Part shown: one piece after another, positions 50,701 to 62,971 of the stretch
Layout of the letters: the number at the start of each line of letters is the position of its first letter
Position numbering within the stretch: position 1 is the stretch's first letter
NCBI GenBank assembly: GCA_948474755.1
Contig: CAOLHI010001849.1
Coordinates: 124,001 to 188,000 of the forward strand
Length of the DNA: 64,000 bases
Direction of reading: 5' to 3'
From: Ctenosaura bakeri
Lineage: Eukaryota > Chordata > Lepidosauria > Squamata > Iguanidae
Position numbers and translations under genes: made by a program
Notes under the pieces: generated by a model
The model's input: the letters and a program-made list of their open reading frames with translations, nothing else
What the model was told of the DNA's origin: nothing
The model's database searches: none

Positions 50701-51295
50701 TTTTGATGCTCTTTCCCTTGGAGACCAAGACAGCTAAGGGCAGGACAGTTCCTGCCATTGCACAGCGTGAAGCATGCACTACAGATGTGGAGGATGTTAG
50801 GGGCTAGCAGTTCGTAGCCTGTTAGCTATTCCTTCTGAAACCCCTGGCCATTTCCCTCTGTTGGAGAACAGCTGTATGTGGTGCATGGCCGACTGTGCAT
50901 TCTGTATTGGCTGGTGGCTTTGCTTTATCTGTGAGTTCATGGTGAGGTTTAGAGGAGCTACTCTACTTTTTACAGGAGTGTTTTATGAGAGCTGTCCAGT
51001 TTGCTGAATCTTAATCTTCAACTAGGAATGCACCTTGGATAGCTCCCATTGTTAATGTTACTGTAAAACCCAATGTAGATTCACCGCCCCAGTGGAAAAG
51101 AGCCACCAGCTGCTGCTGTTTACTTCCCTCAAACTAGCTAGCTGCCCACAGGTGTGGGGCGTCTCATCCTTTGCCTCAAATCTTGGACGAGTCCTGGCTA
51201 AAGACCACATAATATGTGTCATGTTCTTGCATTGTCATTAACAGATGTCTTTGCATTAATGCCAATGCCAAGACATCTGTCAAACATGCTTTAGC
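50700..51295. other. no gene seen
   Basis: No exon or repeat recognised. Confidence 0.4.
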
Positions 51296-51297
51296 CT

Positions 51298-51372
51298 GGA
51301 TTCTTGCACTGTTAGGCAGTTGGACTAGATGACACTTGGGATCACTTCCAGTTCTACTGTTTTGATTCAATG
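51298..51372 (+). mobile_element. CR1-like LINE 3' terminus
   Basis: GGCAGTTGGACTAGATGACA and TTCCAGTTCTACTG. Confidence 0.6.
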
Positions 51373-51604
51373 TTAAACGAGTCTTCATGCTGACAGCCGT
51401 ACGGTATTTCCTTTGCACCAATAGCCATATGGGATTTCCCCCGAATCAAATACCAGCTTCAGAAGATAGATCTTCCTTGAGACCACAGCTGGGGGAGGAA
51501 GGATTAGATTCAATTAGTACTGATTCTATTTGCATTTTAAAAAAACTGTTGATTAGATGCAAAGATATCATCTGTAGTTTGGCCTTAATTTTAGTTTTTA
51601 CTAA

Positions 51605-51845
51605 ATGTGAGAGGATAAGAAGAGCTGTGTTGACTGAGGCCAATGGCTTATCTAGTCCAGCATTCTGTCTATACAGTGGCCAATGAAGTGTCCATGGGAA
51701 CCTCCCAAGAAGGACACAAGTGTAACAGAGACTGCTTTGTTTCTTGGTAACTGATATATAGAGACATAAGGTCTCTAGTATTGAAAGCTATATATAGATC
51801 TCATGACCAGCAGCCTCTGACAGCCTTATCTTACAGAACATTTTT
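51605..51845 (+). mobile_element. CR1-like LINE 3' relic (second family)
   Basis: GGCTTATCTAGTCCAGCATTC, AGTGGCCAATGAAGTG and CAGCCTCTGACAGCCTTATC in order. Confidence 0.65.
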
Positions 51846-51849
51846 CATT

Positions 51850-52780
51850 TGCAACAGAGACATAGAAGACTGTTCTATCAGAAACAAGAGATGGTGGTCA
51901 CTGTTTTGTCAACCGTCCTCAAGTACATAAATTTCTTTGAAACAGTTAAGTTTAATTTGATGCCTGCAACAGAAGGAAAGGAAGTCTTTTTTTTTTTTTT
52001 TAAATCATTATTTAATCCATCACAAATGAATGTTAGATGTGGCCTAGCTGTTGAATGCAAAACACTTGGCATAGAGCAATATTTCAGTTTTCTTGTATAA
52101 TAGGATTTCCATAATTTTCTTTTTTTCTTTTTTTTTTAAAGGCACACTTCAAAAAGCTCTCTTTTTATGCAATATATCATATGTGCTTGATTGGTTCATA
52201 AGAAGATAGCCCCTGGGCAGAACAAACAGCTTGTGATGGTGACCTGGTAATAAGCAGAATGCAACAAAGATGCCAAGTGTGTTTGGAATCCCCTCCTCCT
52301 GTTTCTGTCCCCATTTATTTCTGTGGCAGAGGGGGAGGACTGGATAGGCTGTGTATATGTGCTAAACTGGAGGCTGGATTCCCGTCTGCTTCATCAGGCT
52401 GTTTATTAGAAGCCATGTGCATACTCGGGAGTAGACTTGATTTGTGTTAAACCTGACTTGCTGCCCTGGAACACTCTGTGCACAGCCTACTTGGATTGTG
52501 CTAGGCAGGGTTAAAGCAGTTTAACATCACTTTAACAGTCATGGCTCCATTTTATGGAGACCATATGTGGGATATAAATTGAATAAACAGAATACAATAG
52601 AATAAATGTCTATGGAATCCTGGGATTTGTAGTCTAGTGAGATACAGGAGCAACTGGTAGAGTCACTGCCATGGCATAGTAAATCTGCTTGTATTTTGCT
52701 GTCGCTGCTCCCACAGCAGCTCTGAGTTGAACAGGAGCTGTCCTGGGTGCAGAATCCTATCTTTTCAAGGCTGTTCCTGA
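51850..52780. other. no gene seen; H2 hairpin remnant
   Basis: 52505-52660 has H2 arm motifs (CACTTTAACAGTCATGGC, GGAATCCTGGGATTTGTAGT). T-runs lie at 51987-52003 and 52118-52138. Confidence 0.45.
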
Positions 52781-52821
52781 AGAACAGGGCTTTCCAAACA
52801 GTGTGTTGTGACACATTAACT

Positions 52822-53197
52822 CGGAGCTTTCCAAACTGTGTGTTGCGACACGTTAGTGTGTCGGCTGCAGTGTGTAGGTGCGTCATGCAGCTGGAGGGGC
52901 TGCCTTTTCTGCTGCTGCCACAGGCCAGGCCTGGGTGTGGGGGCTGCCTCTGCTGCCTCTGTCCTGGCTGAGGAAGATCCCAGTGAGGGCAGTGGCAGCA
53001 GCAGTGGTGGGCCATGTCTGGGGCTGTCTCTCCTGCTGCCTGGGGCTGAGGAAGACCCCAGTGAGAGTAGCAGTGGTGGGCCAGGTTCAGGTGGAGGGGC
53101 TGCCTCCACTTACTGAATTAATTACTGAATTACTGTGTTGTGAAATGATGCATGTCTAAAAAGTGTGTCACCAACATGAAAAGTTTGGAAAACTCTG
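52822..53197. mobile_element. hAT element nested in another hAT
   Basis: Ends CGGAGCTTTCCAAAC and GTTTGGAAAACTCTG; flanks CATTAACT (52814-52821) and CATTAATG (53198-53205). 376 bp with a GC-rich coding-free centre. Confidence 0.82.
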
Positions 53198-53546
53198 CAT
53201 TAATGTGTCGCCTGTAGTGTGTTGGTGTGTCACCTCCTCAGCTGAGAAAGAACCCCGCCCCCAGAGCCTGGCCCGCTGTCGTCACTCTCACTGGGGCCTT
53301 TCCCCAGCAAGAGTGATGGTAGTGGGCAAAGATTGGGTGGGAGGGGGCTGCCTTTCCCCACCCTAGATAGGTCTCTGGGTACTGTGCATGCCTGAACAGT
53401 AGGAAAGAGTTGAAGTGAATGTGAAAAGGTGTGGGAGCTCTGTAGGTGTGCACCACGAGGGATTGTTCTCTCACTTGATCACTTGAGAGTGGAGTGCTGT
53501 TATTTTCTTAGTGAGTTACTTACATGTTAGTTGAATTACCCCTAAA

Positions 53547-53681
53547 ATGGATAAGTTTCTGCTTAAGAAACAAAAAGCTGGTGAAGATAACATTTGCAAT
53601 GAACAAAATGTAGCAGCTGTAGAGGAAACTGCTCAAGAATCAAGTGCTAAATGGCCTGTATTCGTACATAAGTCAGTTTAA
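53547..53681 (+). pseudogene. hAT transposase N-terminal fragment
   Basis: 44 codons from MDKFLLKKQK to a stop. The MDKFL start and the following Lys/Glu-rich stretch are like the N-terminus of hAT transposases of the ZBED/Charlie type. The zinc finger, catalytic and dimerisation regions are absent, because the element is internally deleted. Confidence 0.6.
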
Positions 53682-53782
53682 CCTCTGGTTTGCTCGTAAA
53701 ACTGAATTACTGTGTCGCAAAATGATGCATGTCTAAAAAGTGTGTCACCAACGAGAAAAGTCTGGAAAGCTCCGCTGTAGAA

Positions 53783-54710
53783 CTTGAAGCAGCTGTAGGA
53801 GGAAGGGCAGTAAAATCAAAGATGGTTTCATTGCCCTTGCAGTGATGGATCCAACAGCCACCCCTGGTGAGATGCTTAGAATTCTTTGCTAGAGAACTTT
53901 AGGGCACTCCAAGTTCCCCAGATACTCCAAGAAAGGGGACTCAGGTTTAAACCACTGTGTCTCAGTGGTGTTGACTGGCTACTCCTGAGAGGTTTGCACC
54001 CGTGGCCTTCTACAACTGAGAAGTGGTATGAACCAATATTAATTGCTGAGAAGCCACAGAGGGAGAAGGCTGTTGCTCCAGGAGTTCCTTCTGGGCTTCC
54101 TACCTGCTCAGCCACTTCGGGAAGTGGGATGCTGGAGGACTAGGCAGAATTTTGTTTTGGTTCACAAAACACCTCTCATAGCTCGAGATTAATTAATAAG
54201 TAGTTCATAACACGTAACAATATTGTCAATAATGGCTTTAAAAGTTTTAATTTCAGTTCTTTTAATGTCAACATTAATGGTTTGAGTGGTGATCAACCTT
54301 TCCCTTTAATTTGCTACTTTGGGGAACAATTTTGATGGGCTTTTCTGCTCATTTTTAGTAATTTTAAATGACTTTTTTAAAAATAAAAGTAACATGTCAC
54401 TAAAGGGGTACTCCTGATCATTGAAATAAACTAATTTTATGATACCCACTAAAACATTAATTTTTGAATTAACTTTGTCAGTCATCTACTACTTTTAACA
54501 TGAATATTTCCAAGCTCTGTTTCTTAATCTGTTGGCTCTGAGTTCATATTATCTTACAGTTTTCTTTGTTGGGATGGGTGGGTGGGTGGGTGGGTGAGAT
54601 GCAGGAGTGGCACGCTTTGGAGTCTGGAGGGCTATACACCACTGTTTTAGTTTCCTTTGGAGGGCTGTAACGCTCTCTTGTGATACTTTGGTGGACCAGA
54701 AGTAATGGGA
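53783..54710. other. no gene seen
   Basis: A GGGT simple repeat lies at 54571-54596. No exon. Confidence 0.4.
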
Positions 54711-54712
54711 AT

Positions 54713-54938
54713 TTAAGCCTGTGTGATGTAGTCGTTTGAGACTTTAACAAGGACCCTAGGAAACAAGAATCTAAATCACCACTCAGCCCCTTAAGGAAAC
54801 CCACTGGGTGACCTTGAGCTAGTCACACTCTCTCAGCCTCAGAGGAAGGGAAGGGCAAACCTCTTCTCAAGAAATCTTATGAAGAAACCCTCAAGATCAA
54901 TTCACCTTAGAGTTGCCATAATTCAGAAACAATAGCAA
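54713..54938 (+). mobile_element. Sauria-type SINE
   Basis: GTGTGATGTAGTCGTTTGAG, GTCACACTCTCTCAGCCTCA and a decayed tail. Confidence 0.82.
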
Positions 54939-55019
54939 GCCTGCTTAGGAGTGGGAAGTCCCCTGAAACAGCTTGTAAAGGTGCTGTCTGTCCCAAATGA
55001 GTGCTTTTTCAGCCAAAAA

Positions 55020-55485
55020 CCTCAGTTTTATTTTGGCAGGAATTTGGCTTTAATTTGTTGCATCAGTTTCAGCTTTTAATGTTTCTTTTTGGCGTGTGTT
55101 TGTTGTTGTATTATGTTTTAAATATGCTTTTAAAATTGTTTTTAACTTGGGCCATTTTCACACCAGACTGTTATAGTGCTATTATTCCACTTTCACCATC
55201 CTATGGAATCCTGGGGTTTGCAAATTGCAAACCCCAGGATTCCATAGAATGGTGAAAGTGGAATAATAGCACTATAACAGTCTAGTGTGGAAATGGCCCT
55301 GGTGTTATAATTTGAGTGTTTAAACTGAATTCTGCTTTAATTCTTTTCTTTTTAAAAAACTTTTGTATTAATAGCTTTTAAACTGTACTTTGTTTTAAAT
55401 GGATGTGAACCACCTTGAATCCTGTGCTGGGAGAAAGCTGGGATATAAATCAAATACCGGTAAGTAAGTAAATAAATATCCAGCG
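55020..55485 (+). mobile_element. L2-type LINE 3' region, cut by H1 MITE
   Basis: T-rich 3' region ending GTGAACCACCTTGAATCC, GGGATATAAATCAAATA and TAAATAAATA, split by the MITE at 55151-55297. Confidence 0.65.
55151..55297. mobile_element. hairpin MITE H1, short-loop form
   Basis: 147-bp near-perfect foldback; flanks CTTGG and CCTGG. Confidence 0.9.
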
Positions 55486-55489
55486 ATCT

Positions 55490-57180
55490 TTCTGTCTCTC
55501 TTTTCTCTCCCCGCCTCAATCTCAAAGGAGGGATCTGTGGTGATTTGAGAAGGGGCTGGTAGGCATTCAGGGGGTCAGGATTCCCAAAGGGCTGAATACA
55601 GCTTGTGTTTCATGCAGCTCCCACCACTGGCCTAATGTTGTGGTTTTTTGCTTTGGGTATGAGAAATACAAAGCTCAGAGTGTTCCCGTATCTTGATGTT
55701 TGGGTTACATGCTTTGTACCTGGTTCAGCCTCTGGTGTCATTGTCTAAATGGTCCCAGAAAGTGATGACAAGAAATAATTTATCTTTGAGCTTTTGAGAG
55801 CTGCTGCCCGTCAGAGCAAATAATACAAGAGTGGATGGACCAGTAGTGTGAATGGAACACAGCTTCATATGTTCGTATCTGCCTACAAAAAATGCAGGTG
55901 GGGATCTGTAGCACATAGGAGTTTTCTAGGCTCTCATCAGTCCCAGCCAAAGTGGCCAATAGTTATGGATAATGGGAGTTGTGGTCCCACTAAACAGGAA
56001 AGCCCATTAAAATGCGGTGTAGTGGGCCAAATTAAAAATATATACTTTAACACCTATTCTAAAAGCAGTGAGAATGGGATGAATCACAATTTGAAATGCA
56101 GCATGTTCTACAGTTTAGGAATCACACAAGAGAAAACTCTCTCCCATGGGCCTCTCAAATAACCTTCATTAAGAGATCTTCCTCTATGGTTAATTAATCA
56201 GAGCGTAAAAAAGTTACCCTTCTTGGTCTACAAATCACAGATTTCCAAGCCAGCATGGGCAGCGGTCAAGCAGACAGGGAATTATGTGAGTTGTAGGCCA
56301 AAAAGTAACCTTCCAACTAGGTAGGTTAATATTGGGTTGAGATGGATAAATCCATGGTTCAGTTTCTTCCATTTGAAAATGTATAAGATCTCAAATATTC
56401 TTTCCATTGAATTTATTTATTCATACATCTTGTTCAATCCTTATGAAAAACGGAACAAAATTCTCAATCATCTGCACTAGCTGAATTTAATTCAAATACA
56501 TTCCAGATTGATTCCTGAATGGAGAGGAACAAATTGCACCTCATCATAGATGTTAAAGCGAAGGACCTTCTCAAAGAAAAAGGGTTGGTATTCCTAGCTG
56601 AGCCTCTCAATACACAGTGATTCAAAGCTAGACTTGAAGGAGAAAGTTTCAACAGCAAGTAGATGTATTGCTTTCACATGTCAGTACTAACAAACCGGCT
56701 AGTTGAAAAGCTTGTATCATCTTACCCAGCAATTTGAGGATTTATGGCCAGGGTCACAGTTTGCATCTTTTCTACATCCTATCACATTCTAATCCACTCC
56801 CTCAACAGTGCAAAAATTGTCCTTAAATACCTATGCCATTACTATGACTTCATCAGTGTACCTGAATATGTAAATTGATGCCCAGAAAAGCTCGTGCTAA
56901 AATAAATTGGTTCCAAAGCCAATTTAGATTTTTCTCCTCCCCTTTTTTCCTTTTTAAAGAGTCAGGTATTCAAAATCTCTGTCATACCTTTGCCTGATGA
57001 AGAAGCCAGTGGAGCTTTGAAAGCTTGCATGATATATTCTGTGCATTTTTGGTTGGCCCAATACTGCTGTTTTGTGGGTTTTGGATGCTGTTGTATTTTG
57101 TTCTATGGCCAACAATAAAGCGAAAGAACACAGCTTACTGTAACTGGGCAACTTATAAATGAGGAACCGGGGAACTCAAT
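55490..57180. other. no gene seen
   Basis: Two small 'TTGTAGTCC' repeats (55925-56010, 56235-56320) and two LINE-tail-like bits (56835-56915, 56985-57125). No exon. Confidence 0.4.
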
Positions 57181-57189
57181 GAAACACAC

Positions 57190-57665
57190 TCCGTCCTTGG
57201 GGAAGAATTAATATTTTTAAATTGTTCCTCTTGCATATGCAAATATTTTCAATGCACACTTAGGAATGCAGGCGTTTTTCTGCCGACAGCTCAAGCCAGA
57301 ATCTCATTGGCTTCTCTGCATTAATAAAGCTTCTTTAGTTTTGCAAAGGCAGGATGAGATGTGTGCTGTAGCTATTTCTACCCCCTCGTTGATGGCCATA
57401 AGCAGTGGATGGATATGGGCCAAACCACCATAAATGCTCCAATTTAGTGATATGTCTTCTAATAATATCCTATCAATCATTACTAAACAAATGCCAATGA
57501 GGCATCCGGCCACCTTAATGAGGGGGTGAAGCCTGCCAGCTCTTTATTACCTGGGTTATGTGCAATGCAGTCATTTGGTGAGCAATTTCAGCTGGGAAGA
57601 AGAGTTTTAGGGCAAACATAAAGGATGGGAAAATGTAGCCAGAGGCAATGGAGGCATGGTGCAAT
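57190..57665. promoter_or_regulatory. candidate conserved non-coding block
   Basis: Repeat-free. Has TTGCATATGCAA (57231-57242) running into a POU octamer ATGCAAAT, a forkhead-like TAAACAAA, and many TAAT/ATTA cores. Character of developmental enhancer DNA; inferred. Confidence 0.38.
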
Positions 57666-57669
57666 TAAG

Positions 57670-58405
57670 CAGAATGTGAGTGCACAAGTCATTAATTCTG
57701 CACTACTTTACATAAAAGCACTGAGAATAAAGTTAATTAATACACAGAAAGTGAACATTTTGAATTATTTTTGCTGGGAAGGGGGAACAGAAGAGTTTTG
57801 TTCCAAAGTTCAGTTGCAGCATCTGCTAGCCAATTGTTCAAAATGTTGCACAATTTGTTTTATATTGATTTGATTAAAAAAAATGAAAAGAAGATTCAGA
57901 GACTTTATTGAAGGCCCAGGAGTACAGAAATGGAATGGCAACTGTCAACATTTCATTACCTTGGGAATATTAACAAGGATCCACAGCCTCTTCTGAGAGA
58001 CAGTCCTTATCCTTCAGAGTTTGGACAAGTTCCTCTTTAGGATAAGAACTCCAGAAACTGGCCATGGCAGCTGAGAGATTCAGGAAACTGAATTTCAAAA
58101 CAAAAACCAAACAATGCCTTTGCTTATAGGTTTCATCACCAATCTGAAGCACAGGTTGGTTTTCTAGAGCATGCATTGAATGAAGTGTTGGAGCTATCCA
58201 TAAATGGGCAATGGTTAAAATCATACTCTGGAACCCATTGATAAAGCACTGTAATCTGGAGCTTTTTAGCTTGGGGGAAAATTGTGAGTATGCAGTTTGT
58301 GGAGGGACATATAATAGGGTGTGTAAAATTATGCCCTTATATTCATTCTTCTGCAAAGTAAGTATTGAAGTAGTAACAACTGACTGCTCTAGCTGAGATA
58401 GGAAC
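57670..58405. other. no gene supported
   Basis: A 145-codon minus-strand frame (58407-57970) has no recognised motif, and an overlapping plus-strand frame is equally open. Confidence 0.35.
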
Positions 58406-58409
58406 ACAT

Positions 58410-58620
58410 GTAATAGGTCTTAGCACTACTAGGGCTAGAGAGAGATGGGTTTAAATCTTCACTTAGTCATGAGGCTTACTTTGGGCCAGTTACTATTTCC
58501 CATGCTATCCTACCTCATAGAGTTGTTGTGAAGATAGAAATAGGGAGAACTTGTATATATGCTGCTTTGAGTTCCTTTGAGGAAAGACTGGCTATATGTG
58601 AAACAGGTAAGTGGTATTCC
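58410..58620 (+). mobile_element. tRNA-derived SINE, second squamate type
   Basis: GGTTTAAATCTTCACTTAG, TACCTCATAGAGTTGTTGTGA and TGCTGCTTTGAGTTCCTTTG: head, hinge and tail of a common squamate SINE. Confidence 0.65.
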
Positions 58621-58861
58621 TACGTGTTCTTTGACAAGTCTATCAGGGAGTCAGACATCAGCTGCATTATCAAAAGCTAACAGGTAAGAATGAATGTGAA
58701 ACCAATACAAGAATATGTAGTTTAAACCAGTGAATATTTGTCATATTCCAAGGTTAGATTCATGCTTGGTGATACAGTCATAGACAGACCTTGGAAAAGC
58801 TACTCTTTTTGGACTACAACTCCCAGGCTTGCAAAAATTCTAGCCTGCAAATCTATTTATT

Positions 58862-60870
58862 GCCATTACTTACTTACTTAATTAATTAATTATCCTGTCC
58901 TTCACCCAATAATGGGACTCAAGAGGGCTAACCACATATTTAAAGCTGTACAAACTGGAAACAGTACAAAAGCATTAATAAAAGTATAAATATAAGGTTT
59001 AAAAACAGTTTATAAAGTTCAACATTAAATATTAAAAAAATTAAGTTCATTAAAGGACTACATAGAAACCTTAAAAAAAACACTACACAGTGTTAAGAAC
59101 CCAGCCCTAGTCAGTTTGTAAAGGACTGACGGCATAAAAATGTTTTGACCTGTTGAAAGAAGGAGAGCAAGAAAGGGGCCACCCCAGCCTCTCTAGAGAG
59201 TGACTTCCAAAATCTGGGAGCAGCCACCAAATAGGCCCTCTCCTTTGTTTCCACCAAATGAGGTTGACAAGGTGGTGTGTCAGAGAAAAGGGCCTCTCCA
59301 GGTGATCTTAGAGTTTTGTTGGACTCAAAAGGGGAGTTATGGTCCAGGATCCAATCCATACAGTTCTTTATAGGTGAAAACCAGCGCTTATCCAGACACA
59401 GACTGGCAGCCAGTGGAGCTGTTGCAACAAGGGATTTGCATGTCCCTCTAGCCTGCCCAAGTTAGCAACCTGGGTGCTGCTCTTTGGGCCAAGTGGAGCT
59501 TCTGAGCACTGTTCAAAGGCAGTCCTGTATAGAGTGCATTACAGTAATCCAAACAGGATGTAACAAAAGTATGTACTATTGTGATCAGATCCAACTTTTC
59601 CAGCAATGGGTTCAGTTGATGCACTAGCTTTAACTTTGCAAAAGCACTCCTGGTCACTGCTAAAACCTGGGCCTCCAGTCTCGGAGCAGGATCTAGGAGT
59701 ATTCCCAAACTGTGAACCTGCATTTTCAGGTGGAATGTAACCCCATCTAACACAGGCTGAATCCTTATTCCCAAATGTGTCTTTTGAATGACTAGGAGCA
59801 CCTCTGTCTTGTCTGGATTAAGCTTTAGTTTGTTTTCCCTCATCCAGTGCATTACAGCTGCCAGGCACCAGTTTAGCATAGAAACAGCTTCCTTAGAATT
59901 AGGTGGAAAAGAAAAATAGGGCTGGGTATCATCAGCATATAGGTGACACCTGACCCAAAACTCCAGACAGCCTTTCCGAGCAGTTTCATGTAGATGTTAA
60001 ACAGAGTAGGGGACAAGACTGAACCCTGAGGGACTCCACAGTAGAACAGTACCTCCAAACCCCATCCCAGAGACGTGACTCAGAAGCAGACCATGGTTGA
60101 TGGTATCAAAAGCTGTTGAGGGACCCAGCAGAGACACACTGCCCCCATCTAGTTCCCTGTGTAGGCCATCCACAAAGGCAACTGAAGCTGTCTCTGTCCC
60201 ATAACCAGGCCTGAAACCAGACTGAAATAAATCGAAATAATCTGCTTCATCCAGAAACACCTGAAGTTGGGAGACCACCGCACGCTCCATTACCTTGTCC
60301 AAAGGTTGGAAACTGGCCTATGCTTATCCAGTATAGTAGGTGTAATGTCTTGTCTTGGCCTGATTCAATGGCCAACCTTCATGGGTATGTCCAGAGAGGT
60401 TTTATTAGGGATTAGGCTCAGCACGCAGACAACGTCCTTGCCAGAACTGAAAATACAATACCAATTTTGATTTTTAAGAATCCCTTATACACCTCCCAAC
60501 CCCTTCCAGTCCACATTCCATTCTCACACAACACCAGATTGTACCAATCTGCTAGAATGGCCTTGGTCCCCATGCTCCAACCAGGCTCCCTCTCCCATTA
60601 CCCCCACCCCATCTTTATTGAATAAGTCTTCAGACTGTTTCAAACAGATAAAAATAAGAGTAGAAACAAAAGCAACACAGCAATGTGGCTATGGTACAGC
60701 TAAGCTGAGTGCAGCTAGCATGGCAACGGAGCAGTGGTGGCTCTCTTACAGCAGGAGCCAAGGAAGTTTTTTTCAGAAGAGGTCTTACCACCACCTCATT
60801 CAGGCATGTTGGGACTGTGTCTTGCTGTAAAGAGGCATTAATCACTTCCCTTCCCCATTCAGCCAATGGT
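58862..60870 (-). mobile_element. L2 LINE reverse transcriptase relic
   Basis: Minus strand, in coding order: EVVVRPLLKKTSLAP (about 60810-60765), then after an interruption MERAVVSQLQ and FQSGFRPGYGTETASVAF (60302-60100), GVPQGSVLSPTLFNIYMK (about 60040-59985), MRENKLKLNPDKTEVLLV and SLDYCNALYTGLPL (59840-59460), and a C-terminal AAPRFWKSL piece near 59230. The catalytic YADD site is lost to a frameshift. Tail is A/T-rich at 58862-59060. Confidence 0.88.
60310..60764. other. filler that splits the L2 element
   Basis: Between the LLKK and MERAV motifs, which are close together in an intact L2. The source of the extra sequence is not recognised. Confidence 0.4.
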
Positions 60871-60943
60871 CTTTTTAATTAGCCAGGAAGGCTAGTGTCT
60901 AGAACACATGGTGGCTCTCACATCTCCAAGGATGCTGTCCACG

Positions 60944-61120
60944 GCCATTTCCGCACGAGACTATTACAGCGCTATGATTCCACTTTCAACATCCTATGGA
61001 TCCTGGGGTTTGCAGTTTCGGGAGGGGCCGACTGGCCCCTCCCAAAACTGCAAACCCCAGGATTCCATAGGATGTTGAAAGTGGAATCATAGCGCTGTAA
61101 CAGTCTTGTGTGAAAATGGC
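60944..61120. mobile_element. hairpin MITE H1
   Basis: 177-bp foldback; flanks CCACG and CCACA. Confidence 0.88.
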
Positions 61121-61124
61121 CCAC

Positions 61125-62960
61125 ATTCTGAGGCATGCCCTTAGTGGAAGAGGAGTCTGATCTTGTGCTTGATTACGTAGCTAACACCCTCTTCTGCATT
61201 TTTCTAACTCCCTTGCATGGTTCCCCCTCACCCTCGCCCAATATTCCGGCACTGAGACAGACAGGCAACTGTCCTTCTGTGGCCTTTCTCAGCACTCTCT
61301 GTACATCATTACCAAAATTAGTCAAAGTGAACATTTTATGGATATTTTTTTTTTTTTGATGCTCAATTTAAAGACCTCAAATTATAGTCTAAAGTTAAAT
61401 TAAAATCTCAGTGTGAATTGGTTAGCGTATGTCTCTGTGTGATGGCTTTCAGGGTTACTTGAATTCCTTTATTTTGGAAACAGGTTGGCATCCATATTAA
61501 TGAGACCCAGGTGTTAATGCCATGCTGTTTTCTTTTTAACTTAAAAAAAAATTCTTTACATTGAAATCAGTGGCTGTTGCTACACATATTTTTTTGGGTA
61601 GTTATACGGAAACGTTTTGGGCACTGCAACATCAAACCTGTCCTGGATTTTCCTCTTGTTCCCTCTTCTGCCTCCATAATTTTTGCCAGACAGTGAAAGA
61701 TGGGTAGCAGTGAGGATGCTGAGGAGAGGAGAGTGATGAGATTCTTATTCAAATGCAGGGTCCCATAGGAATTGTACAGTTTCCCACTGTTCTAAAGCTC
61801 TCCTATGGTTTTCAGTTCATTAACTGCAGCCAGCATGGTCTCCTGAGATGATTCTCTGTTATATGTAGGTCCAGGGAAGAAGTTCAGACCATGAAGTGAG
61901 CAAGGACTTTCTGGCTACAAAAACCTCAGAGGGAGGGATAGTGGGTGATCACAGTGGTGACCACAAGACATTCATAGCACCCTTACACCACCACCACCAC
62001 GGGCATCAGGTTCTTTGTGTTTGTATCAGGGCTGGTCCACCATTAGGGATACCATCATCTCAGGCAGCAGATGCTGGGAGTTGCCATCCTAGTATTGGAG
62101 GGGAAAGCTGTGTGCCATGCACCCTGTTTTTCAATCCCTGAACTGCCATGATGACTTCAGATGTGATGGAACATGCTGCTTCATTGTCAGTATTGAAGAA
62201 AGATTTAGCTCCTAGTCTGATCATTTCTTGAAGGCAGACTACAAGGAGGGCATTATCTTTGCCTCAGGCAGCAAAATATCTTGGACTAGCCCTGGGTAAG
62301 GGAACAATATCAACAGTTCATTTCTCTATGAAAGTAAGAAGCTATTCTGAGTACTGTCTGACTTGCCTTTCGTATTATGGTCTGCAGCTTTTGTTGGTGC
62401 TGACAGTCACAATAATCCTTGAGACCCAAACAATGTGTTACCTGAGTTGCATAGTTCTGGCCTTGAATATCTTTTCCCACTTGTGTCCTGCTATCACCCC
62501 ATGCCTGCATTGCCAAAAACTTTCCTCAAGCTAGGTAGCAGTTATGCTGCCATTACTGAGAGAAGGCTTGACTGCTAGTCCAGCTAGGAAGAGACACCGT
62601 CTTATTTTCCACCCTAGAAAGCAAAATGTCTGCCCATCTCTGGTTTGTGTAGAGCAGGGCTGTGTAACTATGGTCTTCCAGATATTTTAGCCTATCACTC
62701 CCATAATCCCTCATCACTGTCTAGGGGCTGAGGGGATTTGTAGACTGAAACACATACATAAAGTCACAATTGCCTACTTCAGTTTAAAGCACTTCCAATC
62801 AACTAAGGGTGTGAAGGACACCAATTGAGTTCGTGGCAGAGGTGAGATTTGAATCAGGGACTGGAACCTGGTACAAAAGATCAGAATCACAGATTCGGCG
62901 TACTTTGAATGACAGAATTTTGATCACAGGGATTTGTTTGGAGTACCAGAACTAAGCTCA
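61125..62960. other. no gene seen
   Basis: T-run at 61346-61358; one small 'TTGTAGTCC' repeat at 62665-62755. Overlapping short frames near 62260-62530 on both strands have no domain. Confidence 0.42.
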
Positions 62961-62971
62961 GAAGTCCTATA

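Larger units (their letters stand above)
52785..53774 (+). mobile_element. hAT element carrying a transposase start, with nested hAT
   Basis: Ends CAGGGCTTTCCAAAC and GTCTGGAAAGCTCCG, flanked by CTGAAGAA (52777-52784) and CTGTAGAA (53775-53782), a seven-of-eight match. Same family as 18535-19004. Confidence 0.85.

Noticed and set aside
52539..53159. Overlapping frames with Gly/Ala/Pro-rich products
   Set aside because: They lie in the GC-rich centre of nested hAT elements.
57970..58407. 145-codon minus-strand frame
   Set aside because: No recognisable motif; length is within chance for AT-moderate DNA of this size.
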